64,000 nt of DNA from Streptomyces sp. NBC_00568 (GCF_026341855.1 NZ_JAPENW010000001.1:5819001-5883000); one strand, 5' to 3'; shown: positions 25,715 to 35,152, numbered from the stretch's first letter. Notes: generated by a model from the letters alone, not told the origin. Numbers and translations are program-made.

Positions 25715-25835
25715 CGATGGACGGGAGTCTTGCTCTCGCGTCACCAGCACGTCAAGAGCTCTGTTATCGAAAGCCCGATCGTTATTGATCGGCGTGTGCT
25801 ATCGATGCGTCGTCGCTCGTCCGAGGACACGACAA

Positions 25836-25864
25836 AGGCCGGGAAGCATCCCGCTTCCCGGCCT
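25836..25864 (-). terminator. gylR terminator
   Basis: AGGCCGGGAAGC/GCTTCCCGGCCT, a 12-bp stem with a five-base loop, followed on the minus strand by TTTG. It separates gylR from glpF transcription. Confidence 0.82.
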
Positions 25865-25897
25865 CGTGCCGTACGAACCTCCGAAGGTCGGCGCCTG

Positions 25898-26662
25898 TCA
25901 GAACCGCCCCGCGCCCAGGTCGCGCGACACCGCGCGGGCGCAGTCCCGTACCGCCGCGATCAGGTCCGGGCGCAGTTCCCCGTCCTTGCAGACCCGTTCC
26001 ACGGCTCCGGTGATGCCGACCGCGCCCACCGGCATCCGCCGCCGGTTGTGGATCGGGGCGGCGACCGAGGCGACGCCCGTCCAGGTCTCCTCGACGTCGT
26101 CCGCGTACCCGCGGGCGCGGGTCACGTCGAGGACGCCCTCGAACTGGTCCAGTTCGCTGATCGTCCGCGGGGTGAACGCCTTGCGGTCGACCTCCAGGAC
26201 CTCGCTGTGCGCCACCGGGTCGTAGGCCGACAGCACCTTGCCCAGCGCCGTGGAGTGCAGGGGCTGCATCGCCCCGACCTCCAGGACCTGACGGCTGTCG
26301 TCGGGCCGGAAGACGTGGTGCACGATCAGCACGCCCTGCTGGTGCAGCACGCCCAGATAGACGCTCTCACCGCTGGAGCGGGCCAGGTCGTCGGTCCACA
26401 CCAGGGCGCGCGCCCGTAGTTCGTGCACGTCGAGATAGGTGGTGCCGAGGCGCAGGAGCTCGGCGCCCAGCTGATAGCGCCCGGAGGCCGTGTCCTGTTC
26501 GACGAACCCCTCCTGCTGGAGGGTGCGCAGAATGCCGTGGGCCGTACCCTTGGCCAGGCCTAGCGAGGAGGCGATGTCCGACAGGCCGAGCTGCCGCTCG
26601 CCGCCCGCGAGCAGCCGCAGCATGGCTGCCGCCCGTTCGAGCGACTGGATGTTCCGTGCCAT
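25898..26662 (-). CDS. gylR: IclR-family glycerol operon regulator
   Basis: 254 residues. An N-terminal winged helix-turn-helix (about 5-65, LGLSDIASSLGLAKGTAHG) and a C-terminal IclR effector domain (80-250, with PLHSTALGKVLSAY and an RGYADDVEE element). In S. coelicolor GylR represses both itself and the glycerol operon and is induced by glycerol 3-phosphate or glycerol. The gene order gylR-glpF-glpK-glpD and the matching palindromes before gylR and glpF support that assignment. The ATG at 26662 follows GGAGG. Confidence 0.93.
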   Translation of the reverse strand: MARNIQSLERAAAMLRLLAGGERQLGLSDIASSLGLAKGTAHGILRTLQQEGFVEQDTASGRYQLGAELLRLGTTYLDVHELRARALVWTDDLARSSGESVYLGVLHQQGVLIVHHVFRPDDSRQVLEVGAMQPLHSTALGKVLSAYDPVAHSEVLEVDRKAFTPRTISELDQFEGVLDVTRARGYADDVEETWTGVASVAAPIHNRRRMPVGAVGITGAVERVCKDGELRPDLIAAVRDCARAVSRDLGAGRF

Positions 26663-26714
26663 CGCCGTGCTGCCTCCGTCCCCTTGGACCGTCGGCGCGC
26701 GATTCCCGCTGCCG

Positions 26715-26729
26715 TTCGGCAATGTCGAA
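26715..26729. promoter_or_regulatory. GylR-type operator upstream of gylR
   Basis: TTCGGCAATGTCGAA, a palindrome with one mismatch, 52 bases upstream of the gylR ATG. It would give autoregulation. Confidence 0.65.
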
Positions 26730-26929
26730 CACTACCGGTCGTTACCGAGCTCCCGCCAATGGGTGGTCACCCCGCGTTCCGTCCGCCTCCACGCCGACGT
26801 CCCCCGCGCCACACCCGTCCGGCTCGTGGACGCCACGACTGATCGGCGGTGCTCCGGGCTACCCTGACGGCGTGCGCCTTCCATGGGAAGCGCAAAGCCG
26901 ACAGCCGTCGCACTCCAGGGAGCACCTTC

Positions 26930-29900
26930 ATGGCCTCGTTGCCGAACCCGTCCCTTTCGTCCGGTCTCTCCGAAGGCCGGCAGCGAACCGACGCACTCCG
27001 AGAAGCGCTCGCCACCCGCGTGGTGGTGGCCGACGGCGCGATGGGCACGATGCTTCAGGCGCAGGACCCGACGCTGGAGGACTTCGAGAACCTCGAGGGC
27101 TGCAACGAGATCCTGAACATCACCCGCCCCGACATCGTCCGTTCCGTCCACGAGGCGTACTTCGAGGTCGGTGTCGACTGCGTCGAGACGAACACCTTCG
27201 GGGCGAACCACTCGGCGATGGCCGAGTATGACATCGCGGACCGCGTCCACGAACTGTCCGAGGCCGGGGCCCGGCTGGCCCGCGAGGTCGCCGACGAGTT
27301 CGGCGCCCGCGACGGCCGTCAGCGCTGGGTCCTCGGCTCGATCGGCCCGGGCACGAAGCTGCCCACGCTCGGCCACGTCTCGTACGGGACCCTGCGCGAC
27401 GGCTTCCAGGCCAACGCCGAGGGCCTGCTCGCCGGCGGCGCGGACGCGCTGATCGTGGAGACGACCCAGGACCTGCTGCAGACCAAGTCCTCCGTGCTCG
27501 GCGCGCACCGCGCGATGGAGGCGACCGGCGTCCGGGTACCGCTGCTGGTCTCGATGGCCTTCGAGACGACCGGCACCATGCTGCTGGGCTCCGAGATCGG
27601 CGCGGCGCTGACCGCGCTGGAACCGCTCGGCATCGACATGATCGGCCTGAACTGCTCGACCGGCCCCGCCGAGATGAGCGAGCACCTGCGCTACCTCACC
27701 AGGCACTCCCGCATCCCGCTCCTGTGCATGCCGAACGCCGGTCTGCCGGTCCTGACGAAGGACGGCGCCCACTTCCCCCTCGACGCCGAGGGCCTGGCCG
27801 ACGCCCAGGAGAACTTCGTACGCGACTACGGCCTCTCCCTGGTCGGCGGCTGCTGCGGTACGACGCCGGAGCACCTGCGCCAGCTGGTGGATCGGGTGCG
27901 CGGGGTCGCACCCACCGAGCGCAGCCCGCGGCCCGAACCCGGTGCCGCCTCCCTCTACCAGACCGTCTCGTTCCGCCAGGACACCGCGTACATGGCGATC
28001 GGCGAGCGGACGAACGCCAACGGCTCGAAGAAGTTCCGCGAGGCCATGCTGGAGGCCCGCTGGGACGACTGTGTGGAGATGGCCCGCGACCAGATCCGCG
28101 AGGGCGCGCACATGCTCGACCTGTGCGTCGACTACGTCGGCCGGGACGGCGTCGCCGACATGGACGAGCTGGCCGGCCGCTTCGCCACCGCCTCCACGCT
28201 GCCGATCGTGCTGGACTCCACCGAGGTCCCGGTGATCCGCGCCGGCCTGGAGCGTCTCGGCGGGCGCGCGGTCATCAACTCCGTCAACTACGAGGACGGC
28301 GACGGGCCCGAGTCCCGGTTCGCGAAGGTGACGCGCCTCGCCCAGGAGCACGGTGCCGCGCTGATCGCGCTGACCATCGACGAGGAGGGCCAGGCCCGCA
28401 CCGTCGAGACCAAGGTCGCCATCGCCGAGCGGCTCATCGAGGACCTGACGGGCAACTGGGGCATCCACGAGTCCGACATCCTCATCGACACCCTGACCTT
28501 CACGATCTGCACGGGCCAGGAGGAGTCCCGCAAGGACGGCATCGCGACGATCGAGGCGATCCGCGAGCTCAAGCGCCGCCGCCCGGACGTGCAGACCACA
28601 CTCGGCCTGTCCAACATCTCCTTCGGTCTCAACCCGGCCGCCCGCATCCTGCTCAACTCGGTCTTCCTCGACGAGTGCGTCAAGGCGGGCCTCGACTCGG
28701 CGATCGTGCACGCGTCCAAGATCCTGCCGATCGCCCGGTTCAGCGAGGAGGAGGTCACCACCGCCCTCGACCTCATCCACGACCGCCGGGCCGAGGGCTA
28801 CGACCCGCTGCAGAAGCTGATGGCGCTGTTCGAGGGCGCCACCACCAAGTCCCTGAAGGCGGGCAAGGCCGAGGAGCTGGCCGCGCTGCCGCTGGACGAG
28901 CGGCTGAAGCGGCGGATCATCGACGGCGAGAAGAACGGACTGGAGACCGACCTCGCCGAGGCCCTCCAGGACCGACCGGCCCTCGACATCGTCAACGCGA
29001 CGCTGCTGGACGGCATGAAGGTGGTCGGCGAGCTGTTCGGTTCCGGCCAGATGCAGCTGCCGTTCGTGCTCCAGTCCGCCGAGGTCATGAAGACGGCCGT
29101 CGCCTTCCTCGAGCCGCACATGGAGAAGTCGGACGCGGAGGGCAAGGGCACCATCGTGCTGGCCACCGTGCGCGGCGACGTCCACGACATCGGCAAGAAC
29201 CTGGTCGACATCATCCTGTCGAACAACGGCTACAACGTCGTCAACCTCGGCATCAAGCAGCCGGTCTCCGCCATCCTGGACGCCGCCCAGGAGCACCGGG
29301 CCGACGTCATCGGCATGTCCGGGCTCCTGGTCAAGTCCACGGTGATCATGAAGGAGAACCTGGAGGAGCTCAACCAGCGAGGCCTGTCCGCCGACTACCC
29401 GGTGATCCTCGGTGGCGCCGCCCTGACCCGGGCCTACGTCGAACAGGATTTGTACGAGATCTACCAGGGCGAGGTCCGCTACGCCCGCGACGCCTTCGAG
29501 GGCCTGCGCCTGATGGACGCGCTGATCGGCGTCAAGCGCGGAGTGCCCGGCGCGGTGCTGCCCGAACTCAAGCAGCGCCGGGTGCGGGCCGCCGCGGACA
29601 CGGTCGTCGAGGAGCGCCCGGAAGAGGGCCATGTCCGCTCCGACGTCTCCGTCGACAACCCCGTTCCGAAGCCGCCCTTCTCGGGCACCCGCGTGATCAA
29701 GGGCATCCAGCTCAAGGAGTACGCCTCCTGGCTGGACGAGGGCGCCCTGTTCAAGGGGCAGTGGGGTCTCAAGCAGGCCCGTACCGGCGACGGTCCGACG
29801 TACGAGGAACTGGTCGAGACCGAGGGCAGGCCGCGGCTGCGCGGGCTGCTGGACAAGCTCCAGACCGACAACCTGCTGGAGGCGGCCGTGGTCTACGGCT

Positions 29901-30457
29901 ACTTCCCGTGCGTCTCCAAGGACGACGACCTGATCATCCTGGACGAGCGGGGCAACGAGCGGACCCGCTTCACGTTCCCGCGCCAGCGCCGGGGCCGCCG
30001 GCTGTGTCTGGCCGACTACTTCCGGCCGGAGGAGTCGGGGGAGATTGATGTCGTCGGCCTCCAGGTCGTCACCGTCGGTTCCCGGATCGGCGAGGAGACC
30101 GCCAAGCTCTTCGAGTCCAACGCCTACCGCGACTACCTCGAACTGCACGGCCTGTCCGTGCAGCTGGCCGAGGCGCTCGCCGAGTACTGGCACGCGCGCG
30201 TGCGCTCGGAGCTGGGCTTCGCGGGGGAGGACCCGTCCGAGATCGAGGACATGTTCGCCCTGAAGTACCGCGGCGCCCGCTTCTCGCTCGGTTACGGCGC
30301 CTGCCCCAACCTGGAGGACCGCGCCAAGATCGCGGACCTTCTCGAGCCCGAGCGGATCGGCGTCCACCTCTCCGAGGAGTTCCAGCTCCACCCGGAGCAG
30401 TCGACCGACGCGATCGTGATCCACCACCCGGAGGCGACGTACTTCAACGCACGGTGA
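26930..30457 (+). CDS. metH: Cobalamin-dependent methionine synthase
   Basis: 1175 residues with all four modules. The homocysteine-binding barrel has zinc ligands in LNCSTGP (about 240) and GGCCGTTPEHL (about 307). The methyl-tetrahydrofolate barrel begins at IGERTNANGSKKF. The cobalamin domain has GDVHDIGKN (axial His about 752). The C-terminal AdoMet reactivation domain contains YGYFPC and RRGRRLCLADYF. It transfers the N5-methyl of methyl-THF to homocysteine. The ATG at 26930 (MASLPNPSLSS) with AGGGAG upstream is preferred over a start 81 bases earlier. No cobalamin riboswitch is evident in the 5' region. It diverges from gylR. Confidence 0.97.
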   Translation: MASLPNPSLSSGLSEGRQRTDALREALATRVVVADGAMGTMLQAQDPTLEDFENLEGCNEILNITRPDIVRSVHEAYFEVGVDCVETNTFGANHSAMAEYDIADRVHELSEAGARLAREVADEFGARDGRQRWVLGSIGPGTKLPTLGHVSYGTLRDGFQANAEGLLAGGADALIVETTQDLLQTKSSVLGAHRAMEATGVRVPLLVSMAFETTGTMLLGSEIGAALTALEPLGIDMIGLNCSTGPAEMSEHLRYLTRHSRIPLLCMPNAGLPVLTKDGAHFPLDAEGLADAQENFVRDYGLSLVGGCCGTTPEHLRQLVDRVRGVAPTERSPRPEPGAASLYQTVSFRQDTAYMAIGERTNANGSKKFREAMLEARWDDCVEMARDQIREGAHMLDLCVDYVGRDGVADMDELAGRFATASTLPIVLDSTEVPVIRAGLERLGGRAVINSVNYEDGDGPESRFAKVTRLAQEHGAALIALTIDEEGQARTVETKVAIAERLIEDLTGNWGIHESDILIDTLTFTICTGQEESRKDGIATIEAIRELKRRRPDVQTTLGLSNISFGLNPAARILLNSVFLDECVKAGLDSAIVHASKILPIARFSEEEVTTALDLIHDRRAEGYDPLQKLMALFEGATTKSLKAGKAEELAALPLDERLKRRIIDGEKNGLETDLAEALQDRPALDIVNATLLDGMKVVGELFGSGQMQLPFVLQSAEVMKTAVAFLEPHMEKSDAEGKGTIVLATVRGDVHDIGKNLVDIILSNNGYNVVNLGIKQPVSAILDAAQEHRADVIGMSGLLVKSTVIMKENLEELNQRGLSADYPVILGGAALTRAYVEQDLYEIYQGEVRYARDAFEGLRLMDALIGVKRGVPGAVLPELKQRRVRAAADTVVEERPEEGHVRSDVSVDNPVPKPPFSGTRVIKGIQLKEYASWLDEGALFKGQWGLKQARTGDGPTYEELVETEGRPRLRGLLDKLQTDNLLEAAVVYGYFPCVSKDDDLIILDERGNERTRFTFPRQRRGRRLCLADYFRPEESGEIDVVGLQVVTVGSRIGEETAKLFESNAYRDYLELHGLSVQLAEALAEYWHARVRSELGFAGEDPSEIEDMFALKYRGARFSLGYGACPNLEDRAKIADLLEPERIGVHLSEEFQLHPEQSTDAIVIHHPEATYFNAR

Positions 30458-30489
30458 CCGCCCCGACGCGCCGGAGCGCGCCACCACGC

Positions 30490-30520
30490 ACACTGATCGG
30501 ATAAGTCGTACACTGATCGG
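30490..30520. repeat. Direct repeat upstream of HAD gene
   Basis: ACACTGATCGG occurs at 30490-30500 and 30510-30520, exactly 20 bases apart (two helical turns), just before the metH terminator. Possible tandem regulator site. Confidence 0.6.
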
Positions 30521-30527
30521 TCCACCG

Positions 30528-30569
30528 CAGGCCGGTCGCCCCTTGGCGAAAAAAGGGGCGACCGGCCTG
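30528..30569. terminator. metH terminator / HAD leader hairpin
   Basis: CAGGCCGGTCGCCCCTT and AAGGGGCGACCGGCCTG form a perfect 17-bp stem with an eight-base loop containing AAAA. It lies between metH and the HAD gene and ends 15 bases before that gene's ribosome site. Confidence 0.85.
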
Positions 30570-30595
30570 ATCGTCCCTCAAGGAGGTGCGCCAGG

Positions 30596-31297
30596 ATGAC
30601 CAGTACGGTCCCCGCGCTCGGAACTCGTACGGCCGAAGGCTCCGCCCTGCAGGCCGTGCTCCTCGACATGGACGGCACCCTGGTGGACACCGAGGGGTTC
30701 TGGTGGGACGTGGAGGTCGAGGTCTTCAGGGCCCTCGGGCACGCGCTGGACGACTCCTGGCGCCATGTGGTCGTCGGCGGTCCGATGACCCGCAGCGCGG
30801 GCTTCCTCATCGAGGCCACCGGTGCCGACATCACCCTCGCCGAGCTGACCGTGCTGCTCAACGACGGGTTCGAGGAGCGCATCGGTCGTTCCCTGCCCCT
30901 GATGCCGGGTGCGGCCCGGCTCCTCGCCGAACTCGCGGCCTACGAGATCCCCACCGCGCTGGTCTCCGCCTCGCACCGGCGGATCATCGACCGGGTCCTG
31001 GGCTCGATCGGCTCCCACTTCTTCGCGCTGACCGTCGCGGGCGACGAGGTGGAGCGGACCAAGCCGTTCCCCGACCCGTACCTGCTCGCGGCTTCGGGGC
31101 TCGGTGCCGAACCGGCGAGGTGCGCCGTCATCGAGGACACCTCGACCGGCGTCGCCTCCGCCGAGGCCGCGGGCTGCCAGGTGGTCGTCGTGCCCTCGGT
31201 CGCGCCCATCGCCCCGGCCGCCCGCCGCACAGTGGTCAACTCCCTGGAAGAGGTCGACCTGCCCTTTCTGCACCGTCTGATGACGGAAATGCGTTAG
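30596..31297 (+). CDS. HAD family hydrolase (phosphatase)
   Basis: 233 residues. HAD superfamily, beta-phosphoglucomutase/sugar-phosphatase-like. Motif I LLDMDGTLVDTE (two Asp, the first nucleophilic), motif II ALVSAS, motif III Lys in RTKPFPDPY, motif IV VIEDTSTGVASAEAAG, and a helical cap domain between. Cytosolic phosphatase or mutase of unknown substrate. The ATG at 30596 has AAGGAGGTG upstream. It follows metH in the same direction across a strong hairpin. Confidence 0.9.
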   Translation: MTSTVPALGTRTAEGSALQAVLLDMDGTLVDTEGFWWDVEVEVFRALGHALDDSWRHVVVGGPMTRSAGFLIEATGADITLAELTVLLNDGFEERIGRSLPLMPGAARLLAELAAYEIPTALVSASHRRIIDRVLGSIGSHFFALTVAGDEVERTKPFPDPYLLAASGLGAEPARCAVIEDTSTGVASAEAAGCQVVVVPSVAPIAPAARRTVVNSLEEVDLPFLHRLMTEMR

Positions 31298-31763
31298 GCG
31301 TTTCACCGAGCGTGTGTCGGCGAAACACTCAGCGTGCGGTACGGGAATGCGCGGAAAGCTCCGGCGGTCCCGTGTGGTAACCGCGAGCGACGGGTCCCCG
31401 GGAATTGATATCGGGGCGGATGGCTGAATTCCGGTACTTGCTAATCGGGTTGACGATGTGATGTTCGTCACGTAACCGAGGGTCGACAGTCGGACCGACT
31501 TGTGCCCTCACCCCCCATTCGTGCGTGCCCGACGTGCCCTTGTGTCCCGATTGATGGAACGCTGCACTAATCCTTCCCGTGTCGGGTTATCGGTGCGTCC
31601 ACGCCCGGTATCGCAGCGTGAGCGGGGGGCGGCTCCGGTACCTGTGAGCCGTCGGCGTGGTGCGGACTAATGTCATCGTCAGAACATCGCCGTAACCCCG
31701 TGACCCGCCGCGCCACCCTTGCATGCCGGTTCGCGGAAACTACAGCTCTGGAGAAACTCGAGC
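31298..31763. other. Promoter region of the solute-binding-protein pair
   Basis: 466 bases without a gene. Besides the promoter/Crp match listed separately, two similar elements GCACTAATCC (about 31564) and GGACTAATGT (about 31662) could be further -10 regions. Confidence 0.5.
31450..31478 (+). promoter_or_regulatory. Promoter with embedded Crp-type site
   Basis: TTGACG (31450-31455), a 17-base spacer and TAACCG (31473-31478) form a -35/-10 pair. The spacer holds GTGATGTTCGTCAC (31458-31471), which fits the GTG-N6-GNCAC motif reported for S. coelicolor Crp and also the wider TGTGA-N6-TCAC pattern. Confidence 0.5.
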
Positions 31764-33368
31764 ATGAACCGCAAGACTTTGGTGCTGCCGGCCGTGGTTG
31801 GCCTGCTCGCCCCGGTGCTCGCCGCGTGTGGTGGGTCCGACAGCGGGAGCAACAGCGGCGATGCCATCGTTGTCGGCACCACGGACCGGTTCACCGTGTC
31901 GAAGGATGCCCCGGCTCCGTTCGACCCGGCGTACGCGTACGACGTCGGCACCTGGAACGTCCTTCGCCAGACCGTGCAGACGCTGATGGTCCAGCCCCGT
32001 GGTGACGGTGAACCCCAGCCTGAGGCAGCCGAGAAGTGCGGCTTCACCGACAGCGGCAACGAGCGCTACTCGTGCACGCTGCGCAAGGATCTGAAGTTCG
32101 CCAGCGGTGACTCGATCACCGCGAAGGACGTCAAGTTCTCGATCGACCGCGCGCGGGCCATCAAGGCGGACAGTGAGGTGTACGCCCTGCTGTCCACCAT
32201 CGACACCGTCGAGACGCGGGGCGACCGCGAGGTGATCTTCCACCTCAACAGCGCCGACGCGACCTTCCCGTTCAAGCTGTCGACCCCGGTCGCCGGCATC
32301 GTGAACCCGAAGGACTACGACAAGCGCAAGCTGCGCGACGGTTTCTCCGTCGACGGTTCCGGCCCGTACACCCTCGAGACCGAGGTCAAGGACGACGCCG
32401 TCGTCAAGGCCGTGTTCACCAAGAACTCCCACTACCAGGGCCAGTTGAAGGTGAACAACTCCAAGGTCGAGCTGCGCTCCTTCGAGGACGCCGCGGCCAT
32501 GGGCACGGCCCTCGAAAAGGGCGACATCGACCTGATGACCCGCTCGATGACGCCGGACCAGATCAGCAAGCTGGACGCCGCTTCGGGCGGCAACATCGAC
32601 CTGAACGAGATGCCCGGCCTGGAGATCCGCTACCTGGCCTTCAACACCGACGCCTCGTCGGTGAAGTCGCAGGCCGTCCGCCAGGCCATGGCGCAGATCA
32701 TCGACCGCGGTGAGCTCGTCTCCGAGGTGTACAACTCGCAGGCCCAGCCGCTCTACTCGCTGGTCCCGGCCTCCATCACGGGCCACTCCAACGCGTTCTT
32801 CAACAAGTACGGGGAGCCGAGCGTCAGCCGCGCCAAGGCGCTGCTCACCAAGGCCGCCATCACCACCCCGGTGAAGATCACCCTGCACTACGCGACCGAC
32901 CACTACGGTGCGGTCACCGCGAGGGAATTCGACGTCCTGAAGGACCAGCTCAACAAGAGCGGCCTCTTCGAGGTCCGCACCCAGGGCACGAGCTGGGACA
33001 AGTTCGTCCCGGCCGAGCGCGCCGGCCGCTACGACGTCTGGGGCATGGGCTGGTTCCCCGACTTCCCGGACGCCGACAACTACCTGGCGCCGTTCCTCGA
33101 CAAGAACAACTTCCTCAAGTCGCCGTACGCGAACGGCGACATCATCAACAACCTGATCCCCGCGTCCCGGCGCGAGCCCGACCGCATCACCGCGTCGAAG
33201 AGCCTCACGGAGATCCAGAACATCGTCGCCAACGACGTCCCGCTGATCCCGCTGTGGCAGGGCAACCAGTACATCGCCGCTCGCGACGACATCACGGGCT
33301 CGGAGTGGGCGCTCAACTCCTCCTCCACCCTTCAGCTGTGGGAACTCGGCCGCGGTGTGAGCGAGTGA
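31764..33368 (+). CDS. ABC transporter substrate-binding lipoprotein, family 5 (1)
   Basis: 534 residues. A lipoprotein signal with lipobox LAAC (Cys about 22) and a Ser/Gly-rich linker precede an SBP_bac_5 domain like peptide/oligopeptide-binding proteins (DppA/OppA). Family features include FDPAYAYD, CTLRKDLKFASGD, SVDGSGPYTLE and the late region GWFPDFPDADNY. It would capture a peptide or other ligand outside the membrane. The ATG at 31764 follows GGAGAAA. No permease or ATPase genes lie nearby; the next gene is a clear paralogue, so the pair may serve a transporter encoded elsewhere. Confidence 0.92.
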   Translation: MNRKTLVLPAVVGLLAPVLAACGGSDSGSNSGDAIVVGTTDRFTVSKDAPAPFDPAYAYDVGTWNVLRQTVQTLMVQPRGDGEPQPEAAEKCGFTDSGNERYSCTLRKDLKFASGDSITAKDVKFSIDRARAIKADSEVYALLSTIDTVETRGDREVIFHLNSADATFPFKLSTPVAGIVNPKDYDKRKLRDGFSVDGSGPYTLETEVKDDAVVKAVFTKNSHYQGQLKVNNSKVELRSFEDAAAMGTALEKGDIDLMTRSMTPDQISKLDAASGGNIDLNEMPGLEIRYLAFNTDASSVKSQAVRQAMAQIIDRGELVSEVYNSQAQPLYSLVPASITGHSNAFFNKYGEPSVSRAKALLTKAAITTPVKITLHYATDHYGAVTAREFDVLKDQLNKSGLFEVRTQGTSWDKFVPAERAGRYDVWGMGWFPDFPDADNYLAPFLDKNNFLKSPYANGDIINNLIPASRREPDRITASKSLTEIQNIVANDVPLIPLWQGNQYIAARDDITGSEWALNSSSTLQLWELGRGVSE

Positions 33369-33461
33369 CCGACTGACACGACCCGGGGCCTCGCAGCCCC
33401 GGGTCCGGCCCGGGGCCCAACGGTCCCGGGTTCACCAGATCCAACGACAAGGCACGTGCAA

Positions 33462-35045
33462 GTGAATATGCGTAACCAGTGGCCAGTCCTGCCGATCGTG
33501 GCGGGGCTGGCCTCCGGCCTGCTGACCGGCTGTGGCTCGGAGACGGGCGATACCGGGAGCAGTGGCTCCTCCGTGGTGATCGGGATGTCCGACGACGTCC
33601 TCGCCACCGACCCGGCCTCCGGCTACGACCCAGGATCGTGGCTGTTGTTCAACAACGTCTTCCAGTCGCTGTTGAGTTTCCCCAAGGGCGGTACCGAGCC
33701 CGAGCCGGAAGCGGCCAAGGAGTGCGCGTTCACGGACGCCGACACCACGGTCTACCGGTGCACGCTGCAGGACGGACTGAAGTTCAGCAACGGTGACGCG
33801 CTCACCTCGGCGGACGTGAAGTACTCCTTCGACCGCATGCTGAAGATCAACGACGGCGCCGGACCGGCGATCATGTTCCCCATGCTCGACACGGTCAAGA
33901 CGCCGGACGCCCGGACCGTCGTCTTCCACCTCAAGTACCCCGACGCCACCTTCCCGAGCAAGATCGCCTCCGGCGCCGGCTCGATCGTGGATCAGCAGGA
34001 GTACGCCACGAACGGGCTCCGCAAGGACAACGAGGCGGTCGGCTCGGGCCCGTACAAGCTCGACTCGTTCAGCGACGACAAGGCCGTTTTCTCGGTCAAC
34101 CCGAACTACAAGGGCACCGCCGAGGCCAAGAGCCCCAGCATCACGCTGAAGTTCTTCCACGGCGACCAGGAACGCCTGAAGACGGCCCTCATGGACGACC
34201 AGCTCGACGTCGCCTACCGAGGCCTCGCCGCCGACGACATCGCGGACATCGAGAACGGCACCACGAACAGCAGCGGCGTCAACGTCGTCGAGGGATCCAG
34301 CGCCGAGGTCCAGCACCTGGTCCTCAACGCGAACGACCCGGTGACCGGCAAGCTCGGCGTCCGCAAGGCCATCGCCTACCTCCTGGACCGCGACGCCCTC
34401 GTCGACGACGTCTACCAGGACACGGCGACGCCGCTGTACTCGATCATCCCGGCCGGCATCACCGGCCACAGCACGTCCTTCTTCGACACCTACGGCGCCC
34501 GCCCCTCGCAGTCCAAGGCCGAGGCCGCGCTGCGCACCGAGGGCATCACCGGCAAGGTGAAGCTCACGCTCTGGTCGACCCCGTCGCGATACGGTCCCTC
34601 CACCGACGCGGAGTTCAAGGCGATCGCCAAGCAGCTCAACGCCAGCGGACTGTTCGACGCGACCGTCAAGTCCGTCGCCTACGGCCAGTACGAGAAGGAC
34701 ATCGCCAAGGGCAAGTACGGCGTGTACGTGAAGGGCTGGGTGCCCGACTACCCGGACCCGGACAACTTCACGGCCCCGTTCTTCGGCAAGGGCAACGTAC
34801 TGAACAACAACTTCACCAACAGCACGATCACCGGCAGCCTCATCCCGAGGACGGCCGCCGAGAGCGACCGCTCCTCGACCGAGGGCGACTTCGGCAAGCT
34901 CCAGGACCTGGTCGCCGAGGACCTGCCGGTCATCCCGATCTGGCAGGCCAAGCAGTACGCCGTCGTGCGCGACAACGTGTACGGCATCGAGAACTGCCTC
35001 GACGCCTCGACCGTGTTCCGCTTCTGGGAGATCAGCAAGGACTGA
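33462..35045 (+). CDS. ABC transporter substrate-binding lipoprotein, family 5 (2)
   Basis: 527 residues from the chosen GTG. Lipobox LLTGC and the same SBP_bac_5 layout as its upstream neighbour, with which it shares long collinear blocks (TPLYSIIPAGITGHS here, TPLYSLVPASITGHS there; GWVPDYPDPDN here, GWFPDFPDADN there). The start is uncertain among GTG 33456, GTG 33462 and ATG 33468; AAGG at 33449-33452 best suits 33462. Located 93 bases after the first gene, probably co-transcribed. A 15-bp terminator follows. Confidence 0.9.
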   Translation: MNMRNQWPVLPIVAGLASGLLTGCGSETGDTGSSGSSVVIGMSDDVLATDPASGYDPGSWLLFNNVFQSLLSFPKGGTEPEPEAAKECAFTDADTTVYRCTLQDGLKFSNGDALTSADVKYSFDRMLKINDGAGPAIMFPMLDTVKTPDARTVVFHLKYPDATFPSKIASGAGSIVDQQEYATNGLRKDNEAVGSGPYKLDSFSDDKAVFSVNPNYKGTAEAKSPSITLKFFHGDQERLKTALMDDQLDVAYRGLAADDIADIENGTTNSSGVNVVEGSSAEVQHLVLNANDPVTGKLGVRKAIAYLLDRDALVDDVYQDTATPLYSIIPAGITGHSTSFFDTYGARPSQSKAEAALRTEGITGKVKLTLWSTPSRYGPSTDAEFKAIAKQLNASGLFDATVKSVAYGQYEKDIAKGKYGVYVKGWVPDYPDPDNFTAPFFGKGNVLNNNFTNSTITGSLIPRTAAESDRSSTEGDFGKLQDLVAEDLPVIPIWQAKQYAVVRDNVYGIENCLDASTVFRFWEISKD

Positions 35046-35074
35046 CCCCGCGCGGCCACCGGCCGTCGTACGCA

Positions 35075-35109
35075 AAGGGCGCCCGTTCCTTCCCGGAACG
35101 GGCGCCCTT
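35075..35109. terminator. Bidirectional terminator
   Basis: AAGGGCGCCCGTTCC/GGAACGGGCGCCCTT, a perfect 15-bp stem with a TTCCC loop between the binding-protein gene and the convergent response regulator. Confidence 0.9.
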
Positions 35110-35152
35110 CGCACTGCCTTCGGCGGGCCGGGACCCACCCGGCGAACCGGCC

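Noticed and set aside
26663..26929. Cobalamin or SAH riboswitch before metH
   Set aside because: I searched by eye for the B12-box and the SAH core and found neither; the leader is short.
26732..30493. Minus-strand open frame of about 1250 codons opposite metH
   Set aside because: The plus strand encodes a full MetH with all catalytic motifs; the antisense frame is a high-GC shadow with no family resemblance.
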